A stretch of DNA of 64,000 nucleotides from Micropterus salmoides. Its lineage: Eukaryota; Chordata; Actinopteri; Centrarchiformes; Centrarchidae. The stretch is taken from assembly GCF_014851395.1 (NCBI RefSeq), contig NW_024041150.1, positions 10,998,137 through 11,062,136 of the forward strand, given 5' to 3'. How positions within the stretch are numbered: the first letter of the stretch is position 1; each line of letters opens with the position of its first letter. Shown here piece after piece: positions 33,916-42,981 of this stretch. The notes under the pieces were generated by a model. The model had not been told where the DNA came from, did no database searches, and saw only the letters and a program-made list of their open reading frames with translations. The translations under genes and the position numbers were made by a program.

Positions 33916-34282
33916 ATGACCGGACCAATTAAGAGCCCAGAAGACACTCAAACTGAGGAACAGACTGACATGCTGAGGGAGCTTCTGACGCTGAGGAATA
34001 TGTGGTATGGGGCTAGTCATGTTAGCCATAAGGCAGCTATCGTGTCCCTTGCCTGGAAGAGCCTGGCTGCTCAGCCAGGAGCAGCAGACTCTCTCCCTGG
34101 GTGGGTTTATGACTTCCTCCACACCTCAGCCGATCCCCCAGCCAAGTCCTCATCAGTTCCTCAGTCTGTTAGCCTGGAAATGGCTAACACTGCCTGCCCC
34201 ACCTGCCAAGAACTCAGAGACGATGACTCTCCTGGCCTACCTGACCATGAAGGCCAGGGAGTCAGAGGCAGCACGGGCAGCT
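33916..34282 (+). pseudogene. Gag-like leader ORF fragment
   Basis: Open frame directly after the LTR, beginning MTGPIKSPEDTQTEEQTDML, with a helical-looking LRELLTLRNM segment, then AWKSLAAQPG and a proline-rich stretch. Its position just behind the LTR suggests a retrotransposon gag N-terminus; no capsid or zinc-knuckle motif remains. The last 92 bp (34191-34282) recur at 35358-35449. At 34283 the sequence switches abruptly to L2 endonuclease. In another frame (from 34007) the reading frame continues across this junction, giving a fused SEAARAA-KEYVSLNES product on paper. Confidence 0.55.
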
Positions 34283-35103
34283 AAAGAATATGTTAGCCTA
34301 AATGAATCCACCCCTCCCAGTCATATTAATACTCACATTCCTCGAGGCACAGGCCGAGGAGGTGGAGTTGCAGCTATCTTCGACTCTAGCCTTGGAAATC
34401 ACTGCAACCAATTCTTTTCATTATAGTGTACCGACCACCTGGTCCGTACTCTGAATTCTTATCTGAATTTGCAGAGTTTTTGTCAACTTTAGTCACAGCT
34501 CTATTGAGCCATGTATTCCCATAGCTCTCAGTAGTTACGACTTCATGAGCTTCTTTAATGATAAAATTCTAACAGAAACAAAATTCAACTGGCACCAACT
34601 TATCTCTAAACTAAGGAACCTTAGAAACAGCTGTAGAACCAGATATATGTTTAGACTGCTTTGCTTCCCTCAATCTTTACCAACTAACTTCAATAATTTC
34701 TTCATCTAAACCATCAACCTGCCTCTTAGACCCCATCCCGACTAGGCTGCTTAAAGATGTTTTACCCTTAGTCAGCACTTCTATACTAGAAATGATCGAT
34801 CTATCTCTATCAACAGGCTATGTACCACAGTACTTTAAAGTAGCTGTAATTAAACCTCTTCTGAAAAAGCCCAACCTTGATCTGAATGTTTTAGCCAACT
34901 ATAGACCTATATCTAACCTTCCATTTCTCTCTAAGGTTCTGGAGAAAGCAGTTGCTAAACAGCTGTTTGACCTTCTACAGAGCAATAGTTTATTTGAGGA
35001 TTTTCAGTCAGGATTTAGAGTTCATCATAGCACAGAGACAGCACTGGTGAAAATTACTAACGACCTCCTCATTGCATCAGACAAAGGACTTGTCTCTGTA
35101 CTG
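34283..35103 (+). pseudogene. L2 ORF2 piece (endonuclease start, deleted, RT fingers)
   Basis: Starts mid-endonuclease at EYVSLNES and keeps SHINTHIPRGTGRGGGVAA. It skips two segments relative to the full-length copy (joins at about 34393 and 34494) and resumes with the linker and the RT N-terminal region (34792-35100: [53 protein letters not shown]). It ends at CTGTACTGG (35104), just before the first catalytic Asp, where proline-rich repeat sequence begins. No catalytic palm, so it is inactive. Confidence 0.8.
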
Positions 35104-36160
35104 GCCTGCTAGCCCTCCGCCGGTCCTGCCAGTAACCTGCTCGGCTAGCGCTGCTAGTCCTCCGCCTGTCCTGCCTGTTACCTGTTCGGCTGGCGCTGCT
35201 GGCCCTCCGCCTGTCCTGCCTGTGACCTACTCGGCTAGCGCTGCTAGCCCTCCGCCTGGCCTGCCTGTGACCTGCTCGGCTAGCACTGCTAGCCCTCCGC
35301 CTGTAACCTGCTCGACCAGTGCGGCTAGCCCTCCGCCTAGCCTGTCCGCCTGCCTGCCTGCCCCACCTACCAAGAACTCAGAGACGATGACTCTCCTGGC
35401 CTACCTGACCATGAAGGCCAGGGAGTCAGAGGCAGCACGGGCAGCTAGCCTATGGCCTGATAGCCTGGAGGCTAGGCTTCCCCCGGAGTCCTCCTTTGAG
35501 GGAAGTCGCCTGGCCATCTTTTCGGGTTCCCGTGGCGGTCATCGGAGGCGACCAGGTCACCAGCAGCGACCCATCTGCAACCAGCGTGATCCCAGGCCAG
35601 CTAGTGCTGCTAGCTTTCTGCCTGCCCACCTGCCTGATCCCCGGCCTGCTAGCGTTGCTAGCAGCCAGCCTGATCACCAGCTGACTTCTGTTCCCTCGTC
35701 GGTGGTCCGATCGACTCCTGTTCCCTCGTCGGTGGTCCGACCAACACCAGCTTCGTTGTGGGCCCAGCCGACTCCCATTCCTCATGCTCCGTCGGTGGTC
35801 CGACCGGCACCTGCTTTGCCGGTGGCCCAGCCGACTCCTGTTCCCTCGTCGGTGGTCCGACCAACACCAGCTCCGTTGGTGGCCCAGCCGACTCCTGTTC
35901 CCTCGTTGGTGGTCCGACCAACACCAGCTTCGTTGGTGGCCCAGCCGACTCCCATTCCTCATGCTCCGTCGGTGGTCCGACCGGCACCTGCTTTGCCGGT
36001 GGCCCAGCCGACTCCAGTTCCCTCGTTGGTGGTCCGACCAACACCAGCTCCGTTGGTGGCCCAGCCGACTCCAGTTCCCTCGTCGGTGGTCCGACCAACA
36101 CCTGTTCCTGCTCGACACCTTCTGCTAACTAACAATAGGACTAGTAACTATTGTTACTAG
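35072..36160 (+). CDS. Long open frame: proline-rich tandem-repeat protein (chimeric, unknown function)
   Basis: 362 codons without a stop. The first 10 residues are out-of-frame L2 sequence. Residues 12-90 or so are about 5.5 copies of a 15-residue unit ([15 protein letters not shown] type). A non-repeated middle of about 100 residues includes [20 protein letters not shown] and [16 protein letters not shown]. The C-terminal 150 residues are seven copies of a 19- or 21-residue unit ([19 protein letters not shown] / [19 protein letters not shown]). No signal peptide or known domain is recognised. The middle block matches the gag-like ORF at 34191-34282, so most of this is probably retroelement-derived. 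Codon content is GC-rich compared with its surroundings. Expression is unproven. Confidence 0.4.
   Translation: MHQTKDLSLYWPASPPPVLPVTCSASAASPPPVLPVTCSAGAAGPPPVLPVTYSASAASPPPGLPVTCSASTASPPPVTCSTSAASPPPSLSACLPAPPTKNSETMTLLAYLTMKARESEAARAASLWPDSLEARLPPESSFEGSRLAIFSGSRGGHRRRPGHQQRPICNQRDPRPASAASFLPAHLPDPRPASVASSQPDHQLTSVPSSVVRSTPVPSSVVRPTPASLWAQPTPIPHAPSVVRPAPALPVAQPTPVPSSVVRPTPAPLVAQPTPVPSLVVRPTPASLVAQPTPIPHAPSVVRPAPALPVAQPTPVPSLVVRPTPAPLVAQPTPVPSSVVRPTPVPARHLLLTNNRTSNYCY
35108..35345 (+). repeat. 45-bp coding minisatellite, about 5.5 copies
   Basis: Unit GCTAGCCCTCCGCCTGTCCT + GCCTGTGACCTGCTCGGC + TAGCGCT (45 bp), with substitutions and one shortened copy lacking CTGCCTGTC-type text. The length is a multiple of three, so the frame is kept across copies. 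Confidence 0.85.
35690..36108 (+). repeat. 57/63-bp coding minisatellite, about 7 copies
   Basis: Alternating units: a 57-bp type with CCCTCGTCGGTGGTCCGACC and a 63-bp type with CATTCCTCATGCTCCGTCGG. The 63-bp type occurs twice, separated by two 57-bp units, so there may be a higher-order repeat. Both lengths are multiples of three, which keeps several frames on both strands open. Confidence 0.9.
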
Positions 36161-36334
36161 TCCTATTGTTATTATTGTTATTATAATCATTAACATTACC
36201 ATTGTTATCATTAACACTACTGTAAATATCTGTACCATTTTTCATTTAGTCTATAGCAACATCACCTTTACTGTCTGTACCTCTGTGTGTGTATATTGTG
36301 TAGGCTGCCTCCCTCCCCTCTCTCTCTCCTTCCA

Positions 36335-36369
<35 letters not shown>

Positions 36370-36632
36370 CTCTCTCTCTCCCTCTCTCTCCTTCATCCCA
36401 ACCGGTCGAGGCAGATGGCCGCCCACCCTGAGCCATGGTTCTGCTCGAGGTTTCTGCCTCTTAAAGGAAGTTTTTCCTTGCCTCTGTCTCCTAGTGCTTG
36501 CTCTTGGTTGGAACTGTTGGGCTTCTGTAAATAACATCATAGAGTATGGTCTAGACCTGCTCTTTTATGAAAAGCGCTGTGAGTTAACTGTTGTTGTGAT
36601 TTGGCGCTATATAAATAAAATTGAATTGAATA
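36109..36632 (+). mobile_element. L2 3'UTR joined to the proline-rich ORF
   Basis: From TGTTCCTGCTCGACACC the sequence is the standard L2 3'UTR through to TATAAATAAAATTGAATTG at 36632, including the (TC)n block at 36338-36390. The part of the L2 from RT to the early 3'UTR is replaced by the repeat ORF. A short local inverted repeat, AATAGGACTAGTAAC/GTTACTAGTCCTATT, lies at about 36134-36170. Confidence 0.85.
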
Positions 36633-38142
36633 ATAAATCTATAGATGCAAACAGACAGAGGGTAACACCATCTAAAGGTGTATTCTTAAAGTTTTATTTC
36701 CATTAGACTTAAAGAAGACATGGAAACAAAATAGTGTGTGTGTGTGTGTAAGTCTAATGGCAACAACAATAATGTATTTGATCATTACATTACTGTATCG
36801 AGGCAATTCAGTATTCTGTTGCTTAACTGTGTGAAGCTGAAGGTAATCTTTACTCATTTGGCAGCTTGCTTGTGAAACAAAATATATTTAAATAAAATTT
36901 ATTTTAATTATTCCGGCAGCCCAATGCCACAGTTTAGTGCGAAGATTTCTTTTTATTTTGAAGTGTATGTATTCCAATAACACAAAAAGAAATAAAATGA
37001 TTTATTGCCTTGTGAAAAATAAACAAATTATTAGTGAAACTATGTCCCTCTCCTTGGTGCAGTAATTTATTCTAAATATATACTAGTAGCATAGAAATGC
37101 ACATTGTGGCATAGTTTCCTTTGCTGTTGCCTGCTCCTGTGATAAACCATGTGAATACTAAGGAAGACCGTGGTCTCTGTGTGAACTGATTATTTTGTAG
37201 AAAAGTAAAAATGTTGAGTAATAAATAATGTGTGAGGGAATTGAAATAAATTGGGAGGAAGTTTGAGTTTTGTTAATATATTTAATGTTGTGTTTAATAA
37301 AATGTAAAAATAATTATGAGAAGTGCCCTTTTTTCACTGGACCCCCTGCCCACCAAAATGTCTCTCTGCTCAGGTCAAAACCAGCCCTAAGGAACTGGGA
37401 CCTGAATATAGCAGGGACAACGGCAAATGGAAATAATAAAATCACAAAGAAGAACTGGAGAGCCTTTGAGAGGATCTTAATTGTTAATTTTTCACTTTGA
37501 CATTCACAAAAGCGACTCAAGAGCACTCTGTAATTAAATGTCTGGCATGTGACAGAAGTATCTCTCAGCCTTGGGTCAGGAGTGTCAGACTGTAGATGGC
37601 AGGGTCAGACAGAGTCTCCATGGTACTGTGCTGCAAGCTAAAGAGCAGGGGTCTGATTTAATTATACAGCTGTGGGCTGACAGACCTAAACTGGCAGACA
37701 AACAGCTTTCAACTGCAAATCTGCTGGCTTCAAAGACACACCTTCTATTTGACAGTGCATTCTGCATTATATTTCACAGCAGTCTGTGAATATCAGGCTG
37801 GGACGTGAGGAAAGACACACTTTGTTGTTCCAGTATAATAAAGATACACAGTTACAAGGCCATGCATTTATCGCTTCAGTCGGTCCATCGCCTTTCTGAA
37901 AAGCCTGAAGATGGAAATTGATGAAAATGGAAACAAGTAATTAATTCACCCCAGACAAATAATGTAGGTTCCCCTTGAGCCAGTCAGTAATAGGATACAT
38001 CACCCTACTAATCAATAATAAGATGCATCATCCCACCAAAAAGCCTCATCTGGTGAGTCAGTGAATCTATAAGGATTGATTTGTAAAACAACTTTCAAGT
38101 CACTGACCATAACTAACAGCACCTCATTAATGTTCTCACTAG
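36633..38142. other. No gene seen
   Basis: AT-rich unassigned DNA with a (TG)n run at about 36735-36749. Frames at 37270-37500 and 37571-37789 have no recognisable motif. Confidence 0.4.
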
Positions 38143-38272
38143 TGCTGGGCAACAATTAAAATTTTTAATTGCGATTAATCGCAAATTTTTTCTTTATCCT
38201 GGTACATGCAGTACACACTGATGAAGACGGCATCAGTGTGTACTGCATGTACCAGGATAAAGAAAAAATTTG
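38143..38272. repeat. hAT-like repeat start plus perfect 42-bp palindrome
   Basis: TGCTGGGCAACAATTAAAAT and GCGATTAATCGCAAATTTTT resemble a common fish repeat (possibly hAT). Arms 38182-38223 and 38231-38272 are exact reverse complements of each other, separated by AAGACGG. Confidence 0.85.
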
Positions 38273-38627
38273 TTCAGTGAGGGTAACGAAATCTCTTTGA
38301 CTGAAGCCAAAGAGATTTCCTGCCAAATGAGCCCTGTGGCTGACGTTTCTGACGTGCTGCGGTAAGCGTGTTGACTCATTTCCGTTTCCGGTGCTTGTGT
38401 GTTGGTAGTGTGTTGTGCTGCTCTCGCTAAATACCAGTTAAATTTGTTAGATTACAGCGGCCAACTGTCCGCTAAACACTTATTCTTTACAGTAATTTTG
38501 CCTAAGCACTCACAGTTCTTTCCATCTTTTAGTGACTGCTGTTCAATCTCATAGTTGTTCAAAAGTTTTGGTAGCTAACGCTACAGTACTTTAGCTTAGC
38601 CCTTAGTGACATTAGCTCAGCAGCTAG

Positions 38628-39630
38628 CGATGGCTTCTCCTTCTCCCTCTCCTACTTTCTCCTGCTGTGTGTCAGTTACTCCTCTGCCTCCTTTAGCGGT
38701 AATGGTATGTGTAATAAGTGTAGTTTATTTGTAGACATGGAGGCGAGGCTCAGTGATTAAGTCCGGCTCCGCACCTTGGTAGATCATTATCGTTCATTTC
38801 ATTTACTCACTTTTATACAAAGCGACTTACAATTGCTATATGTCAGAGGTCGCACGCCTCTGAAGCAACTAGGGGTTAAGTGTCTTGCTCAGGGAAACAA
38901 TGGTGTCACAGTGGGGGATTGAACCCTCACACACCAAAGGCAGGCATCTTATCCATTTTGCCATCACCACCAGTCTTTAGCTACTGTAGCTAGTCAGTCC
39001 CTGTTAGTCGGGGTGGAACGGCCTGAGTTAGCTTGTGGTAGCCGTCCTCCGGCATCCCCTGAGCAGCCAGGAAGGGGTGGCTGGGTGACTGTCCGAAGGC
39101 GGAATAGTCGTAAGCATTCAAAGCCCACGGGGCACCACTAACCTGTTCACGTTTCTAACAGATTTTCCCCACTCAGCGACACACCCGCTGAGAAACCAAC
39201 TCTGATCATTGGCGGCTCCATTTTCCAACGTGAAGTTAGCGAAGCCAGCGGCCATAGTTAAGTGCATACCTGGGGGCAGAGCGGGCAACACCAAGTCTTA
39301 TTTGAAACTGCTGGCTAAGGATAAACGTAAATACAGTAAGATTGTTATTCACGTCGGCGGTAATGACTCCCGGTTATGCCAATCGGAGGTCACTAAGATT
39401 AATGTTGAGTCGGTGTGTATATATGCAAAAACAATGTATATGTATAGCCTCATGTCGTCATTCCGCCGCTGGTTGTCGAGGTGGTGTCCAGCAAACGATG
39501 TGGGCTTTGTAGATCATTGACTTTCTGGAAGACCTGTTCTGATTCGGAGAGACGGCATCCATCCCACTTGGGAAGGAGCAGCTCTCATTTCTAGAAATCT
39601 AGCCAAGTTTATTAGTGGACCACATCCATA
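38628..39630 (+). pseudogene. L2 ORF1 copy, interrupted and frameshifted
   Basis: The ATG at 38628 opens MASPSPSPTFSCCVS. The codons around TTATTTGTAGACATGGAGGC (38727) keep the base missing from the other copy, so the Cys-motif part runs in frame into MEARLS. A repeat insertion at 38787-38970 then separates it from the esterase part (39209-39520: [46 protein letters not shown]). The stretch carrying GSSILRN has changed, with loss of several bases before AACGTGAAG, and a deletion removes part of the DTVVFSG region. Inactive. Confidence 0.8.
38787..38970 (+). mobile_element. Repeat insertion in L2 ORF1 (CATTTAGC family)
   Basis: Between AGATCA and CAGTCTTTAGC of the L2 sequence lies a 184-bp insertion. 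It contains ACTTTTATACAAAGCGACTTAC, GGTCGCACGCCTCTGAAGC and GGGGTTAAGTGTCTTGCTC, the same blocks as the repeat at 20-171. No long target duplication is apparent (only CA on both sides). Confidence 0.8.
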
Positions 39631-40035
39631 ACAACCCAGAGTTGAGACCAAGAGGCAGAGTCGCAGTAACACACTTCTCTGCCCTTCTTTTTCAGCAGTT
39701 ACCCACCCAAACCCCTACGCAGAGTCGCAGTCTAACACACTTCTCTGCTCCTCCATTTCAGGAGTTACTTAGTGAAAATCCTATAGTGACAGTGTCTGTC
39801 CCGACCATTGAAATTATTTAAAGCAAAGGTAAACAGAAGAGGAGCTGTGCATAAAAACCTCATAAAAATTAAAACCACAAGAGCAATAGTGCAAACGAAT
39901 AGGAGAGTTAAATGTGGATGTTAGGCTACACAGAAAAGGATCCAGAAGCACTGTAGCCAGGCTGACAGAGTCACAGCACTATTGAGCCAAGTATTCCCAT
40001 AGCTCTCAGTAGTTACGACTTTATGAGCTTCTTTA

Positions 40036-41590
40036 ATGATAAAATTTAGACTGCTTTGCCAACTAACTTCAATAATTTCTTCATCTAAACCATCAACCGG
40101 CCTCTTAGACCCCATCCCGACTAGGCTGCTTAAAGATGTTTTACCCTTAGTTAGCACTTCTATACTAGATATGATCGATCTATCTCTATCAACAGGCTAT
40201 GTACCACAGTACTTTAAAGTAGCTGTAATTAAACCTCTTCTGAAAAAGCCCAAACTTGATCCGGATGTTTTAGCCAACTATAGACCTATATCTAACCTTC
40301 CATTTCTCTCTGGAGGTTCTGGAGAAAGCAGTTGCTAAACAGCTGTGTGACTATCTACAGAGCAATAGTTTATTTGAGGATTTTCAGTCAGGATTTAGAG
40401 CTCATCAAGCACAGAGACAGCACTGGTGAAAATTACTAACGACCTCCTCATTGCATCAGACAAAGGACTTGTCTCTGTACTGGTTTTATTAGATCTTAGT
40501 GCTGCATTTGATACCATTGACCATCAGATCCTATTGCAGACTGGAACATTTCATTGGCATTAAAGGAACCGCTCTAAGCTGGTTTAAGTCCTATTTATCA
40601 GATCGATTTCAGTTTGTACATGTTAACGATGAGTCCTCCATGCATGCCAAAGTTAGTCATGGAGTTCCTCAAGGATCTGTCCTTGGACCAATCCTCTTCA
40701 CTTTATATATGCTTCCTTTAGGCAATATTATCAGGAAACATTCCATAAGCTTTCATTGTTATGCAGATGATACTCAGTTATATCTATCGATCAAGACAGA
40801 TGAAACTCATCAGTTAGCTAAACTTCAAATGTGCCTTCAGGATGTTAAAACCTGGATGACCTGTAATTTTCTAATGTTAAACTCAGATAAAACTGAAGTT
40901 ATTGTTCTGGGGCCTAAGCACCTCCGTGACGCATTATCTAAAGATATAGTTTCCCTTGATGGCATCACCCCACCCCAAGCACCACTGTGAGGAATCTTGG
41001 AGTTATCTTTGATCAGGACATGTCGTTTAAGTCTCACATTAAGCAAATTTCAAGGACCGCCTTTTTTCACCTACGTAATATTGCGAAAATCAGGACCATC
41101 CTGTCTAAAAATGATGCAGAAAAACTAGTCCATGCATTTGTTACTTCTAGGCTGGATTACTGAAATTCCTTATTTTTAGGCTGCTTGAAAAAGTCCATTA
41201 AGACTCTTCAACTGATTCAGAATGCTGCAGCACGTGTTCTGACAGGAACCAGGAAAAGAGATCATATTTCTCCTGTTTTAGCTTCTTTGCATTGGCTTCC
41301 AGTAAAATCCAGAATAGAATTTACCTACCTACAAAGCTCTTAATGGTCAGGCACCATCTTATCTTAAAGAGCTCATAGTACCTTACTACCCCACCAGAGC
41401 ACTGCGCTCCCAGAATGCAGGGTTACTTGTGGTTCCTAGAGTCTCCAAAAGTAGACGAGGAGCCAGAGCGTTCAGCTATCAAGCTCCTCTCCTGTGGAAC
41501 CAGGTTCCAGTTTGGGTTCAGGAGGCAGACACCATCTCCACATTTAAGAGTAGGCTTAAGACTTTCCTCTTTGATAAAGCTTATAGTTAG
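40036..41590 (+). pseudogene. L2 reverse transcriptase copy (multiple small indels)
   Basis: The RT reads in pieces. 40036-40338 holds [16 protein letters not shown] and [15 protein letters not shown] (N-terminal RT). 40499-40990 holds [35 protein letters not shown] and [13 protein letters not shown]. The C-terminal region continues to a TAG at 41588 but has an in-frame stop at about 41161 (TACTGAAAT in place of TACTGCAAT) and a short deletion at about 41322. All RT motifs are recognisable; the copy is dead. Confidence 0.85.
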
Positions 41591-42299
41591 GGCTGGCTCA
41601 GGTGAGTCCTAAACCATCCCTTAGTTATGCTGCTATAGGCCTAGACTGCCGGGGGATTTTCCATGATGCACTGAGCTCCTCTCTCCTCTATTTTCTCTCC
41701 CTCTGTATGCAACCTCATCCCATTATTGCATGTTACTAACTCAACTTTACCCTATTTCCAGTAGTCTTGTGCTTTCTCGTCCCTCTCCTCTCTCCTCCTA
41801 TCACTTCCTGCAGGTTTTCTGGCTCTGGAGCTGTGGAGTCTGGATCTGTGGCTGCGGGTCACCTGCTGCCCCCGTGTTCAAGCTCCACACCCTCTGCTAC
41901 AACTATTGTTACTAGTCCTATTATTATTATTGTTATTATAATCATTAACATTACGATTATTATCATTAACACTACTATAAATATCTGTACCATTTTTCAT
42001 ATAGTCTACAGCAACATCACCTTTACTGTCGAATTGAATTCATTAAGGGATAGGGTTACAGTTATGGATTTATTCATGCACTTTAAAAAGAATTGTTAAA
42101 AACTTCTTTCTTTTCTAATTTTTATTTACAGCATTATATGTTGATATATTGGCTGTATGTTAACTTATTGGGAGAAAACCGTGTTCTGTGTAATATCAGA
42201 CATCACCCCCATATCGCAAAAATGGTATGATCCTATTTTTATACCACTGCTGCAAAGATTTGACAGTGAGATTGGCAGTCGAATTAGGGTCCTCCTATA

Positions 42300-42979
42300 C
42301 AGTGGGTACGGAAAGTATTCAGACCCCTTTAAATTTTTCACTCTGTTTCATTGCAGCCATTTTCCAAAAATCAAAAAAATTCATTTTATTTCTCAGTAAT
42401 GTACACTCAGCACCCCATCTTGACAGAAAAAAACAGAAATGTAGAAATTTTTGCAAATTTATTAAAAAAGAAAAACTGAAATATCACATGGTCATAAGTA
42501 TTCAGACCCTTTGCTCAGTATTTAGTAGAAGCACCCTTTTGATCTAATACAGCCATGAGTCGTTTTGGGAAAGATGCAACAAGTTTTTCACATCTGGATT
42601 TGGGTATCCTCTGCCATTCCTCCTTGCAGATCCTCTCCAGTTCTGTCAGGTTGGATGGTAAACGTTGGTGGACAGCCATTTTCAGGTCTCTCCAGAGATG
42701 CTCAATTGTTGTTGTGAAGCCACTCCTTCGTTATTTTAGCGGTGTGCTTAGGGTCATTGTCTTGTTGGAAGGTAAACCTTCGGCCCAGTCTGGGGTCCAG
42801 AGCACTCTGGAAAAGGTTTTCGTCCAGGATATCCCTGTACTTGGCCGCATTCATCTTTCCCTCGATTGCAACCAGTCGTCCTGTCCCTGCAGCTGAAAAA
42901 CACCCCCACAGCATGATGCTGCCACCACCATGCTTTTGTGAAAAATTTAAAGGGGTCTGAATACTTTCCGTACCCACTG
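42300..42979 (-). mobile_element. Tc1 family A, internally deleted copy
   Basis: 680 bp between TA dinucleotides, with the same CAGTGGGTACGGAAAGTATT ends as 23442-25075. The transposase, read on the minus strand, starts only at [20 protein letters not shown] because the N-terminal two-thirds and the inner TIR are deleted. A second deletion at about 42710 removes the NPIE block with the third catalytic residue. Non-autonomous, but the outer TIR ends needed for mobilisation are present. Confidence 0.9.
42702..42913 (-). pseudogene. Tc1 family A transposase remnant
   Basis: Frame from KHGGGSIM through GKMNAAKYRDILDENLF, LGRRFTFQQDNDPKHTAKI to EWLHNN. It keeps only the second catalytic Asp region of the DDE domain. 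The first Asp and the Glu are lost by two deletions. Cannot encode transposase. Confidence 0.85.
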
Positions 42980-42981
42980 TA

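Larger units (their letters stand above)
38345..42040 (+). mobile_element. L2-type LINE, internally deleted copy
   Basis: Same family and orientation as 27933-33057. It has a near-complete 5'UTR, an ORF1 interrupted by a repeat insertion, and an ORF2 from which most of the endonuclease (join at about 39917) and a small linker (about 40047) are deleted. RT is present with small indels, and the 3'UTR is cut at ACTGTC (about 42030) and joined directly to GAATTGAATTC. The element therefore lacks the 3' (TC)n block and terminal hairpin. Confidence 0.88.

Noticed and set aside
33916..33940. Primer-binding site directly after the 33343-33913 LTR
   Set aside because: The sequence GAATGACCGGACC does not begin with TGG or match a tRNA 3' end I can recognise; a self-primed mechanism is possible but I could not find a complementary stretch in the LTR.
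35450..36118. Minus-strand 222-codon frame rich in [14 protein letters not shown] repeats
   Set aside because: It is the antisense of the 57/63-bp minisatellite; openness follows from unit length divisible by three and GC content, with no independent coding evidence.
36251..36540. Minus-strand frames with long ERERERE runs
   Set aside because: They read the L2 3'UTR (TC)n microsatellite in antisense; the same artefact occurs at 15977-16243 and 22855-23097.
42702..42977. Apparent new ORF starting in the Tc1 TIR (MGTESIQTPLNFSQ...)
   Set aside because: Created by the internal deletion that joins the TIR to mid-transposase; not a natural gene.
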